A stretch of 41,372 nt of DNA, taken from NCBI GenBank assembly GCA_009377645.1, contig WHTQ01000036.1, forward strand, positions 1 through 41,372. Reading direction: 5' to 3'. Positions 8,092 to 16,076 of this stretch are shown piece by piece. The position numbers and the translations under genes were made by a program. Source of the DNA: Micromonosporaceae bacterium. GTDB taxonomy: Bacteria; Actinomycetota; Actinomycetes; Mycobacteriales; Micromonosporaceae. The notes beneath the pieces are model-generated. The model saw only the letters and a list, made by a program, of their open reading frames with translations, was not told the DNA's origin and did no database searches. Each line of letters begins with the position of its first letter. Position 1 is the first letter of the stretch.

Positions 8092-8933
8092 TCGCGAGCC
8101 CCCTCAGCGGCGATGGCGGTGAACTGCTCTATCGTGAGCGACTCCCCGCGGGCGGTGGGCGGCACCCCCGCCGCGGCAACCAGCGCCGCCGCCCGGTCGG
8201 CGCCGCCGGCCCAGCCGGCCAGCGCCGCCCGCAGGGTCTTGCGCCGCTGGGCGAACGCGGCGTCGACCACCGCGAAGACCGAGGACCGGTCGCCGAGGGC
8301 CGGTGGCGCCGGGTGGCGGGTGAAGGCGACCAGGCTGGAGTCCACGTTGGGCACCGGCCAGAACACGGTCCGCGGCACCCGGCCGGCCGGGCGGGCGGCG
8401 GCGAACCAGGCCAGCTTCGCGCTCGGCGCGCCGTAGACCCGGGACCCGGGCGGGGCGGTGAGCCGGTCGGCTACCTCCTGCTGCACCAGCACCAACCCGT
8501 GCCGGAGCGTTCCGAACCTGGCCAGCAGGTGCAGCACCACCGGAACGGCCACATTGTACGGAAGGTTGGCGACCAGCGCGGTCGGGGCCGGGTCCAGCGG
8601 CGGAGCCAGCCGCAGCGCGTCGGCATAGTGGACGGTGAGCCGGCCGGCGTACCCCGGCGCCCGGGCGGCGACCGTGGCCGGCAGCGCGGCGGCCAGCACC
8701 GGGTCGATCTCCACCGCGTGCAGGTGGGCGGCGGCTGGCAGCAGCGCCAGCGTCAGCGAGCCGAGCCCCGGCCCCACCTCCAGCACCACCGCGGCCGCCG
8801 CCAGGTCGGCGGTGGCCACGATCCGGCGCACGGTGTTCGGGTCGTGCACGAAGTTCTGGCCGAGCTGCTTGGTGGGCCGCAGCCCGAGCCGCTCCGCCAG
8901 CCCGCGCACCTCGGCCGGGCCGAGCAGGCTCAC
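8088..8933 (-). CDS. rsmA: 16S rRNA (adenine1518-N6/adenine1519-N6)-dimethyltransferase
   Basis: RsmA (KsgA) dimethylates two adjacent adenines in helix 45 of 16S rRNA late in small-subunit assembly. The 281-residue product shows [11 protein letters not shown] (22-32), the SAM-binding loop EVGPGLGSL (52-60), an acidic end of the second strand (AVEIDP) and the catalytic NLPYNV (123-128). The C-terminal helical domain with [10 protein letters not shown] is complete. The GTG at 8933 follows GGAGCGG; a second in-frame GTG at 8942 is possible. Both junctions are four-base overlaps: with the tatD stop upstream and the ispE start downstream. Confidence 0.96.
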   Translation of the reverse strand: MSLLGPAEVRGLAERLGLRPTKQLGQNFVHDPNTVRRIVATADLAAAAVVLEVGPGLGSLTLALLPAAAHLHAVEIDPVLAAALPATVAARAPGYAGRLTVHYADALRLAPPLDPAPTALVANLPYNVAVPVVLHLLARFGTLRHGLVLVQQEVADRLTAPPGSRVYGAPSAKLAWFAAARPAGRVPRTVFWPVPNVDSSLVAFTRHPAPPALGDRSSVFAVVDAAFAQRRKTLRAALAGWAGGADRAAALVAAAGVPPTARGESLTIEQFTAIAAEGARE

Positions 8934-9778
8934 CCGCTCCACCGGCCGAATGCGCGCTCGCCGGTGGCCGAGATGGCGGCGCACAGCGCCGCGAGGTCCA
9001 GCTGCTTGGTCTGCGCCAGCGACCGGACCGTGTGCGGGATCAGGTACGGGGCGTTGGGGCGGCCCCGGTGCGGGACGGGAGTCAGGTACGGGGCGTCGGT
9101 CTCCACCAGCAGCCGGTCCGGTGGGCACGCCCGGGCCGCCTCCCGGAGCGGATCGGCGTTGCGGAAGCTGACGGTGCCGGCGAAGCTGAGCAGGAACCCG
9201 CGCCGCAGGCACTCGGTGGCCATCGCGCCGTCGCCGGAGAAGCAGTGCAGCACCACTGTCTCCGGCGCACCCTCCTCGGCCAGGATCCGCAGCAGCTCGG
9301 GGTACGCGTCCCGGCAGTGCACGATCAGCGCCTTCCGGTGCCGGCGGGCGATCGCGATGTGTGCCCGGAAGCTTGTCTCCTGCGCCGGGTGGCCGTCCGG
9401 CCCGGTCCGGAACCGGTCCAGGCCGGTCTCGCCGATCCCGCGTACCCGCGGGTGGGCGGCCAGCGCCTCCACCTCCCGCACCGCCTCGTCCAGGTCGGTG
9501 GGGGAGAACCGGGGGGCCTCGTTCGGGTGGATGCCGACCGTGGCGAGCACCGCCGGCTGCTGCTCGGCGAGCGCGACCGCCCACCGGGAGGAGGCCAGGT
9601 CCACTCCCACCTGGACCAGCCGGTCCACCCCGGCCGCCGCGGCGGCGGCGATCTGGTGCGTGGGGTCGCCCCCGATTAGGTCGAGGTGGGTGTGGCTGTC
9701 CAGCACCGGGACCGGCAGCGGTTCCGGCGCCGGGGGAGGCGGGTGGTGGGTGCGCGGCTGCGTTTCCATCCCGGCCAT
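8930..9778 (-). CDS. tatD: TatD-family metal-dependent deoxyribonuclease
   Basis: A 282-residue TIM-barrel hydrolase. Metal ligands are all present: His29 and His31 in DSHTHLD, Glu117 in GIGETGLD, His154 in VHCRD, His178 in LHCFSG and Asp228 in VETDAPYL. TatD proteins are 3'-5' DNases acting in DNA repair and turnover. The start is uncertain. The ATG at 9778 is chosen, 9769 is a second candidate, and the first 24 residues are Pro/His-rich and unlikely to be structured. It heads the operon tatD-rsmA-ispE. In mycobacteria rpfB lies between tatD and rsmA; here the two genes overlap, so no resuscitation factor is encoded at this site. Confidence 0.95.
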   Translation of the reverse strand: MAGMETQPRTHHPPPPAPEPLPVPVLDSHTHLDLIGGDPTHQIAAAAAAGVDRLVQVGVDLASSRWAVALAEQQPAVLATVGIHPNEAPRFSPTDLDEAVREVEALAAHPRVRGIGETGLDRFRTGPDGHPAQETSFRAHIAIARRHRKALIVHCRDAYPELLRILAEEGAPETVVLHCFSGDGAMATECLRRGFLLSFAGTVSFRNADPLREAARACPPDRLLVETDAPYLTPVPHRGRPNAPYLIPHTVRSLAQTKQLDLAALCAAISATGERAFGRWSG

Positions 9779-9834
9779 GATCTCAGACCGCAGCTCACAC
9801 GCATGATCGGTGGTGATCCGGGGAACCTTCGGGT

Positions 9835-10404
9835 ATGGCACACCTACCGGTCAACCATCCCGGGCGGCCGTTCTACCGGGTGCTGGCGGCCGGGATCGGG
9901 CTCTACATCCTGGTGTTCGGGATCGTCGGGCTGGTCCGGACCTGGGACCTGCCGTTCTTCGACCGGGGGGACAACTGGGCGCTGGGGCTGCAGACAAACC
10001 CCGCGTTCGGCCTGCTGTCGATCGGCGCCGGGGCGGTGCTGCTCGGCGGGGCGGGGTACGGGCGCAACGTGGACCACTTCATCAACCTGGCCGGCAGCGG
10101 GGTGTTCCTGGTGGCCGGGCTGGTGATGATGACCCTGCTGCACACCGGGGCGAACCTGCTGAACTTCGCGATCGTGAACTGTGCGGTGTCGTTCCTGATC
10201 GGGCTGGCGCTGCTGCTGGCCGGGCTGTACGGCAAGACCGGGCCGCCGGAGCTGGCGGCGGCCGAGGAGCAGCTGCGGTGCGGCGAGCGGGGGGAGGCCG
10301 CCCCGGACCCGGAGCTGGCCGGCCAGGCGCAGGTCAGCGGGCGCGGCGGGTCTCCAGCAGCGGCTTCGCCTCCAGATGGGACAGCCCGTTCCAGGCCAGG
10401 TTGA
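9835..10404 (+). CDS. DUF4383 four-helix membrane protein
   Basis: A 189-residue membrane protein of the DUF4383 type, found in many actinobacteria and of unknown function. The start HLPVNHPGRPFYRVLAAGIGLY and the internal NPAFGLLSIGAGAVLLG are characteristic. Four hydrophobic segments lie at about 16-36, 56-76, 83-104 and 108-130. The last 55 residues are polar and of low complexity. The final 71 bp are antisense to the end of the convergent tetR gene, so the tail may be under little constraint. The gene is divergent from tatD, with 56 bp between start codons. No ribosome site is visible before the ATG, so a leaderless message is possible. Confidence 0.82.
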   Translation: MAHLPVNHPGRPFYRVLAAGIGLYILVFGIVGLVRTWDLPFFDRGDNWALGLQTNPAFGLLSIGAGAVLLGGAGYGRNVDHFINLAGSGVFLVAGLVMMTLLHTGANLLNFAIVNCAVSFLIGLALLLAGLYGKTGPPELAAAEEQLRCGERGEAAPDPELAGQAQVSGRGGSPAAASPPDGTARSRPG

Positions 10405-10978
10405 CCATGTGCGCGGCCACCATGGTCTTGCGCGGCTTGCGTACGTCCAGCCACCACCGCCCGACCAGCCCGACCATCCCGACCAGCGCCTGCGAGTAGA
10501 GCTCGGCCAGCTTCGGGTCGTACCCGCGGGTCTTGAACTCGGCCCCGAGGATGTGCTCGACCCGGTGCGCGACGTCGTTGAGCACCGAGGAGAAGTTGCC
10601 GGTCGCCGACATCGCCGGCGCCTCCCGGGTCAGCACCCGGAACCCGTTGGTCTCTTCCTCGATGTAGTCCAGCAGCGCCAGCGCGGCCTGCTCCAGCAGC
10701 GCCCGCGGATGGCCGGCGGTCAGCGCGCCGCCGACCCGGTCCAGTAGGGACCGGACCTCCCGGTCGACCACCACCGCGTACAGGCCCTCTTTGCCGCCAA
10801 AGTGCTCGTACACGACCGGTTTGGAGACCTTGGCCCGCGCCGCCACCTCCTCGATCGAGGTGGCGTCGAAGCCGCGTTCGGCGAACAGCTGCCGCCCGAT
10901 CGTGATCAGCTGCTCACGTCGCTGCGCCGCCGACATCCTCACCCTGCGTTTGGCCGGTTCCGCCGGGAGCTCAGTCAC
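10334..10978 (-). CDS. TetR-family regulator linked to fatty-acid desaturase
   Basis: A 214-residue TetR repressor. Its N-terminal DNA-binding domain has the helix-turn-helix SIEEVAARAKVSKPVVYEHFGGKEGLYAVV at about 41-70; the ligand-binding C-terminal domain contains GMVGLVGRWW. The GTG at 10978 has AGGATG upstream; an internal ATG at 10936 would remove 14 basic residues. The gene lies 34 bp downstream of the acyl desaturase on the same strand, so the two are probably cotranscribed. I infer that it controls this operon through the double operator before the desaturase, perhaps in response to acyl-CoA. Similar TetR-desaturase pairs control membrane unsaturation in other actinobacteria. Confidence 0.9.
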   Translation of the reverse strand: MTELPAEPAKRRVRMSAAQRREQLITIGRQLFAERGFDATSIEEVAARAKVSKPVVYEHFGGKEGLYAVVVDREVRSLLDRVGGALTAGHPRALLEQAALALLDYIEEETNGFRVLTREAPAMSATGNFSSVLNDVAHRVEHILGAEFKTRGYDPKLAELYSQALVGMVGLVGRWWLDVRKPRKTMVAAHMVNLAWNGLSHLEAKPLLETRRAR

Positions 10979-11012
10979 CCAGTCATCCTGTCAGGCCGGG
11001 CGCGGGGCCCGG

Positions 11013-11969
11013 TCACCGTGCCGTGGTCAGTCTGGCGGCCAGCCGCTCCGGCTTCGGCCAGCGCACGTCGTACACCCAGCCGAGCTTCTCCAGGAACCAG
11101 ATGGTGCGGGCGGTCGAGTCGATCTGCCCGCGCAGCGCGCCGTGCCGGGCGCAGGTCGGGTCGGCGTGGTGCAGGTTGTGCCAGCTCTCGCCGAAGGACA
11201 GGACCGCCAGCGGCCAGAAGTTGGCGGCCTTGTCGCCGTCCCGGACCGCGAACGGGCGCTCCCCGAACACGTGACACACCGAGTTGATCGACCAGGTGAC
11301 GTGGTGCAGCAGCCCGACCCGGACCAGCCCGGCCCAGAAGAACGCGGTCAGCGCGCCCTGCCAGGACCAGGTGATCAGCCCCCCGAGCAGCGCCGGTGAG
11401 ACCATCGAGACCGCCACCAGCAGGGGGAACAGCGAGTCGACCCGGCGGATGGCCGGATCCGCCTCCAGGTCCGGGGCGAACCGCACCCGGTTGGACAGCT
11501 CCCGGTGGAACAGCCAGCCCATGTGGGAGTAGAACAGGCCCTTGGCCAGGCCGCGCACGCTCGCGCCGTACCGCCACGGCGAGTGCGGGTCGCCCTCGAC
11601 GTCGGAGTACGCGTGGTGGCGGCGGTGGTCGGCGACCCACTGCACGACGCTGCCCTGCAGCGAGAGCGTCCCGGCGACCGCGAGCGCGACCCGCAGCGGC
11701 CGTTTCGCCTTGAACGATCCGTGGGTGAGGTAGCGGTGGAACCCGACCGTGACCCCCAGCCCGGACAGGAAGTAGAAGAACACGGCGAGCCCGACGTCGG
11801 TCCAGGACAGCCAGCCGCCCCAGGCGACCGGCACGGCGGCGATCAGCGCCGCGAACGGGATCACGACGAACGACCACAGCGCGATCAGGATGCCGATCGG
11901 CTGCTTTCCCTCGGTGAGTGGCTTGGGTCCGATGTCGCCCTTGGGCGGCTCGAGGACAGCGGTAGACAT
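11013..11969 (-). CDS. Acyl-CoA desaturase (membrane di-iron, delta-9 type)
   Basis: An integral-membrane desaturase that inserts a cis double bond in long acyl chains using a di-iron centre, O2 and an electron donor. The 318-residue protein has all three histidine boxes: HRYLTH (78-83), HRRHH (115-119) and HNLHH (264-268). Hydrophobic pairs lie at about 24-50, 58-76, 93-110, 182-200 and 207-222. The WSINSVCH stretch before the last box is typical of the stearoyl-CoA desaturase branch. The ATG at 11969 has TGAGGTG upstream. No ferredoxin or reductase gene is adjacent, so the redox partner must be encoded elsewhere. Confidence 0.94.
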   Translation of the reverse strand: MSTAVLEPPKGDIGPKPLTEGKQPIGILIALWSFVVIPFAALIAAVPVAWGGWLSWTDVGLAVFFYFLSGLGVTVGFHRYLTHGSFKAKRPLRVALAVAGTLSLQGSVVQWVADHRRHHAYSDVEGDPHSPWRYGASVRGLAKGLFYSHMGWLFHRELSNRVRFAPDLEADPAIRRVDSLFPLLVAVSMVSPALLGGLITWSWQGALTAFFWAGLVRVGLLHHVTWSINSVCHVFGERPFAVRDGDKAANFWPLAVLSFGESWHNLHHADPTCARHGALRGQIDSTARTIWFLEKLGWVYDVRWPKPERLAARLTTAR

Positions 11970-12023
11970 GGCACCTCACAGGTGGGGCTAGACGATCTTC
12001 ACAACGCAGCAACCCGCCTACGC

Positions 12024-12052
12024 CTACGTCACCGTAACCTACGGCACCGTAG
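12024..12052. promoter_or_regulatory. Double operator upstream of the desaturase-tetR operon
   Basis: Two related inverted repeats lie 15 bp apart centre to centre: CTACGGCACCGTAG (12039-12052, perfect 6-bp arms) and CTACGTCACCGTAA (12024-12037, TACG/CGTA arms). A further CTACG begins at 12018. A minus-strand TTGTCA (12055-12060) could be the -35 of the desaturase promoter, which the sites would then cover. Binding by the TetR protein encoded downstream is an inference from position and symmetry. Confidence 0.6.
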
Positions 12053-12213
12053 CTTGACAAGAGTGCGCAGCAGGTCGACCCGTTATACCGCGAGTCGGTG
12101 GCGCCTGGCTACGCGAGGCGGTTGCGATTGCGGCCACGGGTGTCGAGAACGTGGCGCTGGCTCCGTCCCAGGGACACGAGCGGCCACGAGGGCCGCGCGA
12201 CACGGGAGGGATT

Positions 12214-12651
12214 ATGACGATCCAGCGGATGGAGAACGTCGGCGTCGTTGTCGACGACCTCGCGGCTGCTGTCGCGTTCTTCCTCGAGCTCGGCCTGGTG
12301 CTCGAGGGCGAGGCACCTGTCGAGGGGCCGTGGGTGGACCGCGTCGTCGGGCTCGACGGCGTCCGGGTTGACGTGGCCATGGTGCGGACCCCGGACGGCC
12401 ACGGACGACTTGAGCTGATGAAGTTCCACACGCCGGCGGCCACCACCGCTGAGCCGAACGCGCCGGCCAACACCCTCGGTATTCGTCGCATCATGTTCGC
12501 CGTCGAGGACATCGAGGACGTCCTCGCCCGGCTGCGCGCCCATGGCGCCGAACTCGTGGGCGAGCTGGGGCGGTACGAGGACAGCTATCGGCTCTGCTAC
12601 GTCCGCGGCCCTGAGGGCATCATCGTTGCGCTGTCCGAGAAGCTCGACTGA
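12214..12651 (+). CDS. VOC (glyoxalase/bleomycin-resistance) family protein
   Basis: A 145-residue protein with two beta-alpha-beta-beta-beta modules: MENVGVVVDDLAAAVAFFLELG (about 6-27) and RRIMFAVEDIEDVLARLRAHGAEL (about 90-113). It ends in the usual YVRGPEGIIVALSEKL strand. VOC proteins bind a divalent metal and act as lyases, dioxygenases, isomerases or drug-binding proteins, so no reaction can be assigned. The ATG at 12214 has a strong GGGAGGG three bases upstream of the ATT before it. Codon use differs from neighbouring genes: CTC rather than CTG for Leu, CGT/CGC rather than CGG for Arg, and several T-ending codons. That suggests recent acquisition with the next gene. Confidence 0.85.
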   Translation: MTIQRMENVGVVVDDLAAAVAFFLELGLVLEGEAPVEGPWVDRVVGLDGVRVDVAMVRTPDGHGRLELMKFHTPAATTAEPNAPANTLGIRRIMFAVEDIEDVLARLRAHGAELVGELGRYEDSYRLCYVRGPEGIIVALSEKLD

Positions 12652-12723
12652 AGCAACACGGCTCTCCTACGTCGCGTAGTAGATCACCAACCAGCACCAT
12701 CCGCACCAGAAAGGACCGCCGCC

Positions 12724-13203
12724 ATGGCCGTCGCCGATGACCTCGACCGCGCCACCGACTCGAAGTGGGACTGGGTCGCTGAGCACACCCGTACGTATCT
12801 GTCCTCGGGCGGAACCGAGGGACACGAGTCGAACGGCGTGTACACACTCGTGCTGGCCACGACCGGACGCAGGACCGGCGAGCCACGTCGCACCTGCCTG
12901 ATCTACGGCACCTCGGGCGACGACTTCGTCGTCGTCGCCTCCAAGGGCGGCGCCGACGAGGATCCGGCGTGGTTCAAGAACCTCCAGGCGGACCCGAGCG
13001 TCGGGGTACAGGTCGGCACCCGCCGGTTCACCGCCCACGCCCGTGTCGCGTCCTCGGCCGAGCGCGAGCCCCTCTGGGCCCAGATGGCGCGCATCTTCCC
13101 GCTGTACGACGAGTACGCACAGAAGACTGCCCGGGTAATCCCGATCGTCCTGCTCGCCCCGCAGGACCGACCCCAACCCCCCTGTGCGCGAACACATGTT
13201 TGA
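12724..13203 (+). CDS. Deazaflavin (F420)-dependent nitroreductase-like protein (Ddn/DUF385 family)
   Basis: A 159-residue split-beta-barrel protein. LVLATTGRRTGEPRRTCLIYG (about 43-63), DDFVVVASKGGADEDPAWFKNLQADPSVGVQVG (about 66-98) and PLYDEYAQKTARVIPIVLL (about 126-144) are the family's conserved blocks. The Lys-Gly-Gly and WFKNL elements contact F420 in this fold. Members reduce quinones or other acceptors with reduced F420. AAAGGA lies upstream of the ATG at 12724. It follows the VOC gene by 72 bp and shares its atypical codon choice. The C-terminal tail (DRPQPPCARTHV) looks nonhomologous, perhaps from a shifted stop. Confidence 0.87.
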   Translation: MAVADDLDRATDSKWDWVAEHTRTYLSSGGTEGHESNGVYTLVLATTGRRTGEPRRTCLIYGTSGDDFVVVASKGGADEDPAWFKNLQADPSVGVQVGTRRFTAHARVASSAEREPLWAQMARIFPLYDEYAQKTARVIPIVLLAPQDRPQPPCARTHV

Positions 13204-13359
13204 TCAGACTGCGAAACTCAAGTGAACGGATGGCTGCCGGGCGCAGTACTGGGCGGATCGAGGGGATCATGCAAGATATCGCCCGTGCCCTGGCGGGTGA
13301 GTAGCTTGGGTAGGGTGAAGACCAACGGATAGGCAAAGTGTCCGTCTCATCCCTTTCGG

Positions 13360-13431
13360 TCGGCTGTGGTGTAATTGGCAACACTCGGGTCTTTGGTACC
13401 CGTATTCCAGGTTCGAGCCCTGGCAGCCGAG
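13360..13431 (+). tRNA. tRNA-Gln (anticodon UUG)
   Basis: The cloverleaf folds by eye. The acceptor stem TCGGCTG (13360-13366) pairs with CAGCCGA (13424-13430). The D arm contains GGTGTAATTGGCAACAC, the anticodon stem CGGGT pairs with ACCCG around the loop CTTTGGT, and the T arm is CCAGG-TTCGAGC-CCTGG. In the seven-base loop the anticodon is TTG, reading CAA/CAG. The discriminator base is G13431 and no CCA is encoded. A glutamine tRNA directly before glmU is a common actinobacterial arrangement. The 156 bp between the preceding gene and this tRNA hold no convincing gene. Confidence 0.95.
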
Positions 13432-13521
13432 CTGTCCCTAAAAGTTCGATTTTACCCGTGGTCTGCCTCCCGGCCTGGCGGCCGAGATTGGCGAGCCGGC
13501 CAGCGGTGAGGGAGCGTGCAG

Positions 13522-14988
13522 GTGAGCCGAGAACGACCTCGTACCGTCGTGATCCTGGCGGCAGGCGAGGGCAAGCGGATGCGGTCGGCGCTGCCGAAGG
13601 TGCTGCACCCGCTGCTCGGCCGGACGCTGCTCGGGCACGTGCTCGCGGCCGCCGAGCCGCTCGCTGCCGACCGCACCCTGGTGGTGGTCGGGGTCGGGGC
13701 GGAGCAGGTGATCGCGCACCTGGCCGAGGTCGCCCCGAAGGCCACCCCAGTGGTGCAGGCCGAGCAGCTCGGCACCGGGCACGCCGTCCGGGTCGCGCTG
13801 GCCGCCGCGCCCGACCCGGTCGAGGGCACCGTCGTGGTGCTCAACGGTGACCTGCCGCTGCTGCGGTCCGAGACCGTCCGCGGGCTGGTCGAGGCGCACG
13901 AGGCGGGCGGGGCGGCGGCGACCCTGGTCACCGTCGAGCCGGCCGACCCGACCGGGCTGGGCCGGATCATCCGGGACCCGGCCGACCAGCTGGCCGCGGT
14001 GGTCGAGGAGCGGGACGCCACCGCGCAGCAGCGGGCGGTGCGGGAGGTCAACGCCGGGATCTACGCGTTCCAGGCGGGCCCGCTGCGGGCGGCGCTGGAC
14101 CGGATCGGGCGGGACAACGCCCAGGGCGAGGAGTACCTCACCGACGTGCCGGGCGGGCTGGTTGCCGCCGGTCACCCGGTCGCCGTGCATCGCCTCCCGG
14201 ACCCGACCGACGCGCTCGGCTGCAACGACCGGGCGGAGCTGGCCGCGGCCCGGGCCCGGCTGCGGGACCGGGTCAACCTGGGCTGGCTCCGAGCCGGGGT
14301 GAGCATCGTCGACCCGGCCACCACCTGGATCGACGTGACCGCCACGCTCGGGCCGGACACGGTGGTCGAGCCGAACACCCACCTGCGGGGCGCCACCACG
14401 GTCGGGGCGGCCGCCACGGTCGGGCCGGACGTGTCGCTGATCGACACGACGGTCGGGGACGGGGCCAGCGTGGTGCGCGCCCACGCGGTCCGCTCGCAGA
14501 TCGGGCCGGGCGCCCAGGTCGGGCCGTACGCGTCGCTGCGCCCGGCCAGCCGGCTGGCGGCCGGAGCGAAGGTCGGCACGTTCGTGGAGACCAAGAACTC
14601 CGAGATCGGCGAGGGTGCCAAGGTTCCCCACCAGGCGTACGTCGGGGACGCCTCGATCGGTGCGGCGGCCAACGTCGGCGCCGGCACGATCGTCGTCAAC
14701 TACGACGGGCTCGCGAAGCACCCCACCGAGGTGGGGGAGGCGGCGTTCGTGGGCAGCAACTCCAACCTGGTCGCGCCGGTGACGGTCGGCGCGGGGGCGT
14801 ACGTGGCCGCCGGCAGCACGGTGACCACGGACGTGCCGCCGGGTGCGCTCGGGGTCGCCCGCGGCCGGCAGCGCAACCTGGACGGCTGGGTGCGGCGACG
14901 CCGGGCCGGGACGAAGTCCGCCGAGGCCGCCGCCCGCGCCGGCGAGCCGGGGGCCGGCGAAGCCACCGACCGCCCCGACCAGGCGTGA
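13522..14988 (+). CDS. glmU: Bifunctional UDP-N-acetylglucosamine pyrophosphorylase/glucosamine-1-phosphate acetyltransferase
   Basis: GlmU makes UDP-GlcNAc for peptidoglycan and other cell-surface polymers. The N-terminal uridyltransferase domain has the nucleotide loop LAAGEGKRMRSALPKVL (12-28) and the QLGTGHAV and NGDLPLL blocks. The C-terminal half is a left-handed beta-helix of hexapeptides (from about residue 265), with the acetyltransferase stretch KNSEIGEGAKVPHQAYVGD. The protein is 488 residues, and the Ala/Glu-rich tail after the helix is typical of actinobacteria. The GTG at 13522 has GAGGGAG eight bases upstream; the in-frame GTG at 13516 is too close to it. It is probably cotranscribed with prs. 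Confidence 0.97.
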   Translation: MSRERPRTVVILAAGEGKRMRSALPKVLHPLLGRTLLGHVLAAAEPLAADRTLVVVGVGAEQVIAHLAEVAPKATPVVQAEQLGTGHAVRVALAAAPDPVEGTVVVLNGDLPLLRSETVRGLVEAHEAGGAAATLVTVEPADPTGLGRIIRDPADQLAAVVEERDATAQQRAVREVNAGIYAFQAGPLRAALDRIGRDNAQGEEYLTDVPGGLVAAGHPVAVHRLPDPTDALGCNDRAELAAARARLRDRVNLGWLRAGVSIVDPATTWIDVTATLGPDTVVEPNTHLRGATTVGAAATVGPDVSLIDTTVGDGASVVRAHAVRSQIGPGAQVGPYASLRPASRLAAGAKVGTFVETKNSEIGEGAKVPHQAYVGDASIGAAANVGAGTIVVNYDGLAKHPTEVGEAAFVGSNSNLVAPVTVGAGAYVAAGSTVTTDVPPGALGVARGRQRNLDGWVRRRRAGTKSAEAAARAGEPGAGEATDRPDQA

Positions 14989-15044
14989 CGGTTACGGGTT
15001 AGTGTGGGGGCCGAGGCCAGGGTATGACTGGGGGGCAACCACCG

Positions 15045-16025
15045 ATGGGCAGCATCGTCGCGGCTAACCGCAAGACCCTGATGCTCTTCTCCGGGCGGGC
15101 GAACCCGGCCCTCGCCGACGAGATCGGCGAGGTGCTCGGGGTGGCGCCCACCCCCACCGAGCTGTACGACTTCCCGAACGGCGAGATCTTCGTGCGGTAC
15201 GAGGACTCGGTGCGCGGCTCGGACGCGTTCGTGGTGCAGTCGGTCAACGACCCGGTCAACCACCGGCTGATGGAGACGCTGGTGATGATCGATGCGCTCA
15301 AGCGCGGATCGGCCAAGCGGATCACCGCCGTCCTTCCGTACTATCCCTACGCCCGCCAGGACAAGAAGCACCGCGGCCGGGAGCCGATCTCGGCCCGGCT
15401 GGTCGCCGACCTGCTGAAGACCGCGGGCGCCAACCGGATCCTGACCGTCGATCTGCACACCGCCCAGATCCAGGGCTTCTTCGACGGGCCGGTGGACCAT
15501 CTGTTCGCGCTGCCGCTGCTGGCCGAGCACGTCGAGCGCACCTACGCCGGGCAGCCGCTGACCGTGGTGGCGCCGGACTCCGGCCGGGTGCGGGTCGCCG
15601 AGCGCTGGACCGACCGGCTCGGTGGCTGCCCGCTGGCGTTCATCCACAAGACCCGCGACGTCGCCACGCCCGGGCAGGTGGTGGCCAACCGGGTGGTCGG
15701 CGACGTCGCCGACCGGGTCTGCGTGATCGTGGACGACGAGATCCAGACCGGCGGCACGGTCTGCAAGGCGGCCGACCTGCTGTTCGCGGCCGGGGCGGCG
15801 GACGTGGTGGTCACCGCCACCCACGGGGTGATGCCCGACCCGTCGGCGGAGCGGATCAAGAACAGCCGGATCAAAGAGGTGGTGGTGACCAACACGCTGC
15901 CGCTGCCGCCGGAGAAGCAGATCGACAAGCTGGCGGTGCTGTCGATCGCACCGCTGCTGGCCCGGGCGATCCGGGAGGTCTTCGACGACGGCTCGGTGAC
16001 CACCCTGTTCGGTGGCCTGAGCTAG
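15045..16025 (+). CDS. prs: Ribose-phosphate pyrophosphokinase (PRPP synthetase)
   Basis: Prs makes PRPP from ribose-5-phosphate and ATP for nucleotide, His and Trp synthesis. The 326-residue class I enzyme has DFPNGEIFVRYEDSVRG near the N-terminus, ATP-loop residues in YYPYARQDKKHRGREPISA, the metal-binding DLHTAQIQGFF, and a PRPP loop VIVDDEIQTGGTV. The last is slightly unusual, with EIQTGG where DIDTGG or MIDTGG is common. The ATG at 15045 has GGGGGG at normal spacing and matches the family N-terminus; an ATG at 15024 would add seven residues. It lies 56 bp after glmU. Confidence 0.96.
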   Translation: MGSIVAANRKTLMLFSGRANPALADEIGEVLGVAPTPTELYDFPNGEIFVRYEDSVRGSDAFVVQSVNDPVNHRLMETLVMIDALKRGSAKRITAVLPYYPYARQDKKHRGREPISARLVADLLKTAGANRILTVDLHTAQIQGFFDGPVDHLFALPLLAEHVERTYAGQPLTVVAPDSGRVRVAERWTDRLGGCPLAFIHKTRDVATPGQVVANRVVGDVADRVCVIVDDEIQTGGTVCKAADLLFAAGAADVVVTATHGVMPDPSAERIKNSRIKEVVVTNTLPLPPEKQIDKLAVLSIAPLLARAIREVFDDGSVTTLFGGLS

Positions 16026-16033
16026 CCTCGGGG

Positions 16034-16039
16034 TAGACT
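16034..16039 (+). promoter_or_regulatory. Possible -10 element for rplY-pth
   Basis: TAGACT, 37 bp before the rplY start in the 51-bp gap after prs, matches an actinobacterial -10 at the key positions. No clear -35 was found, so read-through from prs may contribute. Confidence 0.3.
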
Positions 16040-16076
16040 CGCCCGTCGCCCCGCAACCAGACTTGGGAGTGCCGCC

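Noticed and set aside
12054-12089. TTGACA with a downstream TTATACC as a plus-strand promoter for the VOC gene.
   Set aside because: The spacing is 24 bases, too long for a normal sigma-70-type promoter; the TTGACA may simply reflect the desaturase operator region.
13230-13304. A 24-codon ORF (MAAGRSTGRI...) before tRNA-Gln.
   Set aside because: No ribosome-binding site, no homology I recognise, and chance frames of this size are common.
13306-13335. TTGGGT / TAGGCA as the tRNA-Gln promoter.
   Set aside because: The -10 lacks the final T and the -35 is weak; a promoter must exist nearby but this assignment is not supportable.
15024-15044. ATG at 15024 as the prs start.
   Set aside because: The ATG at 15045 has a better-spaced GGGGGG and matches the family N-terminus; the seven extra residues have no support, although leaderless initiation at 15024 is not excluded.
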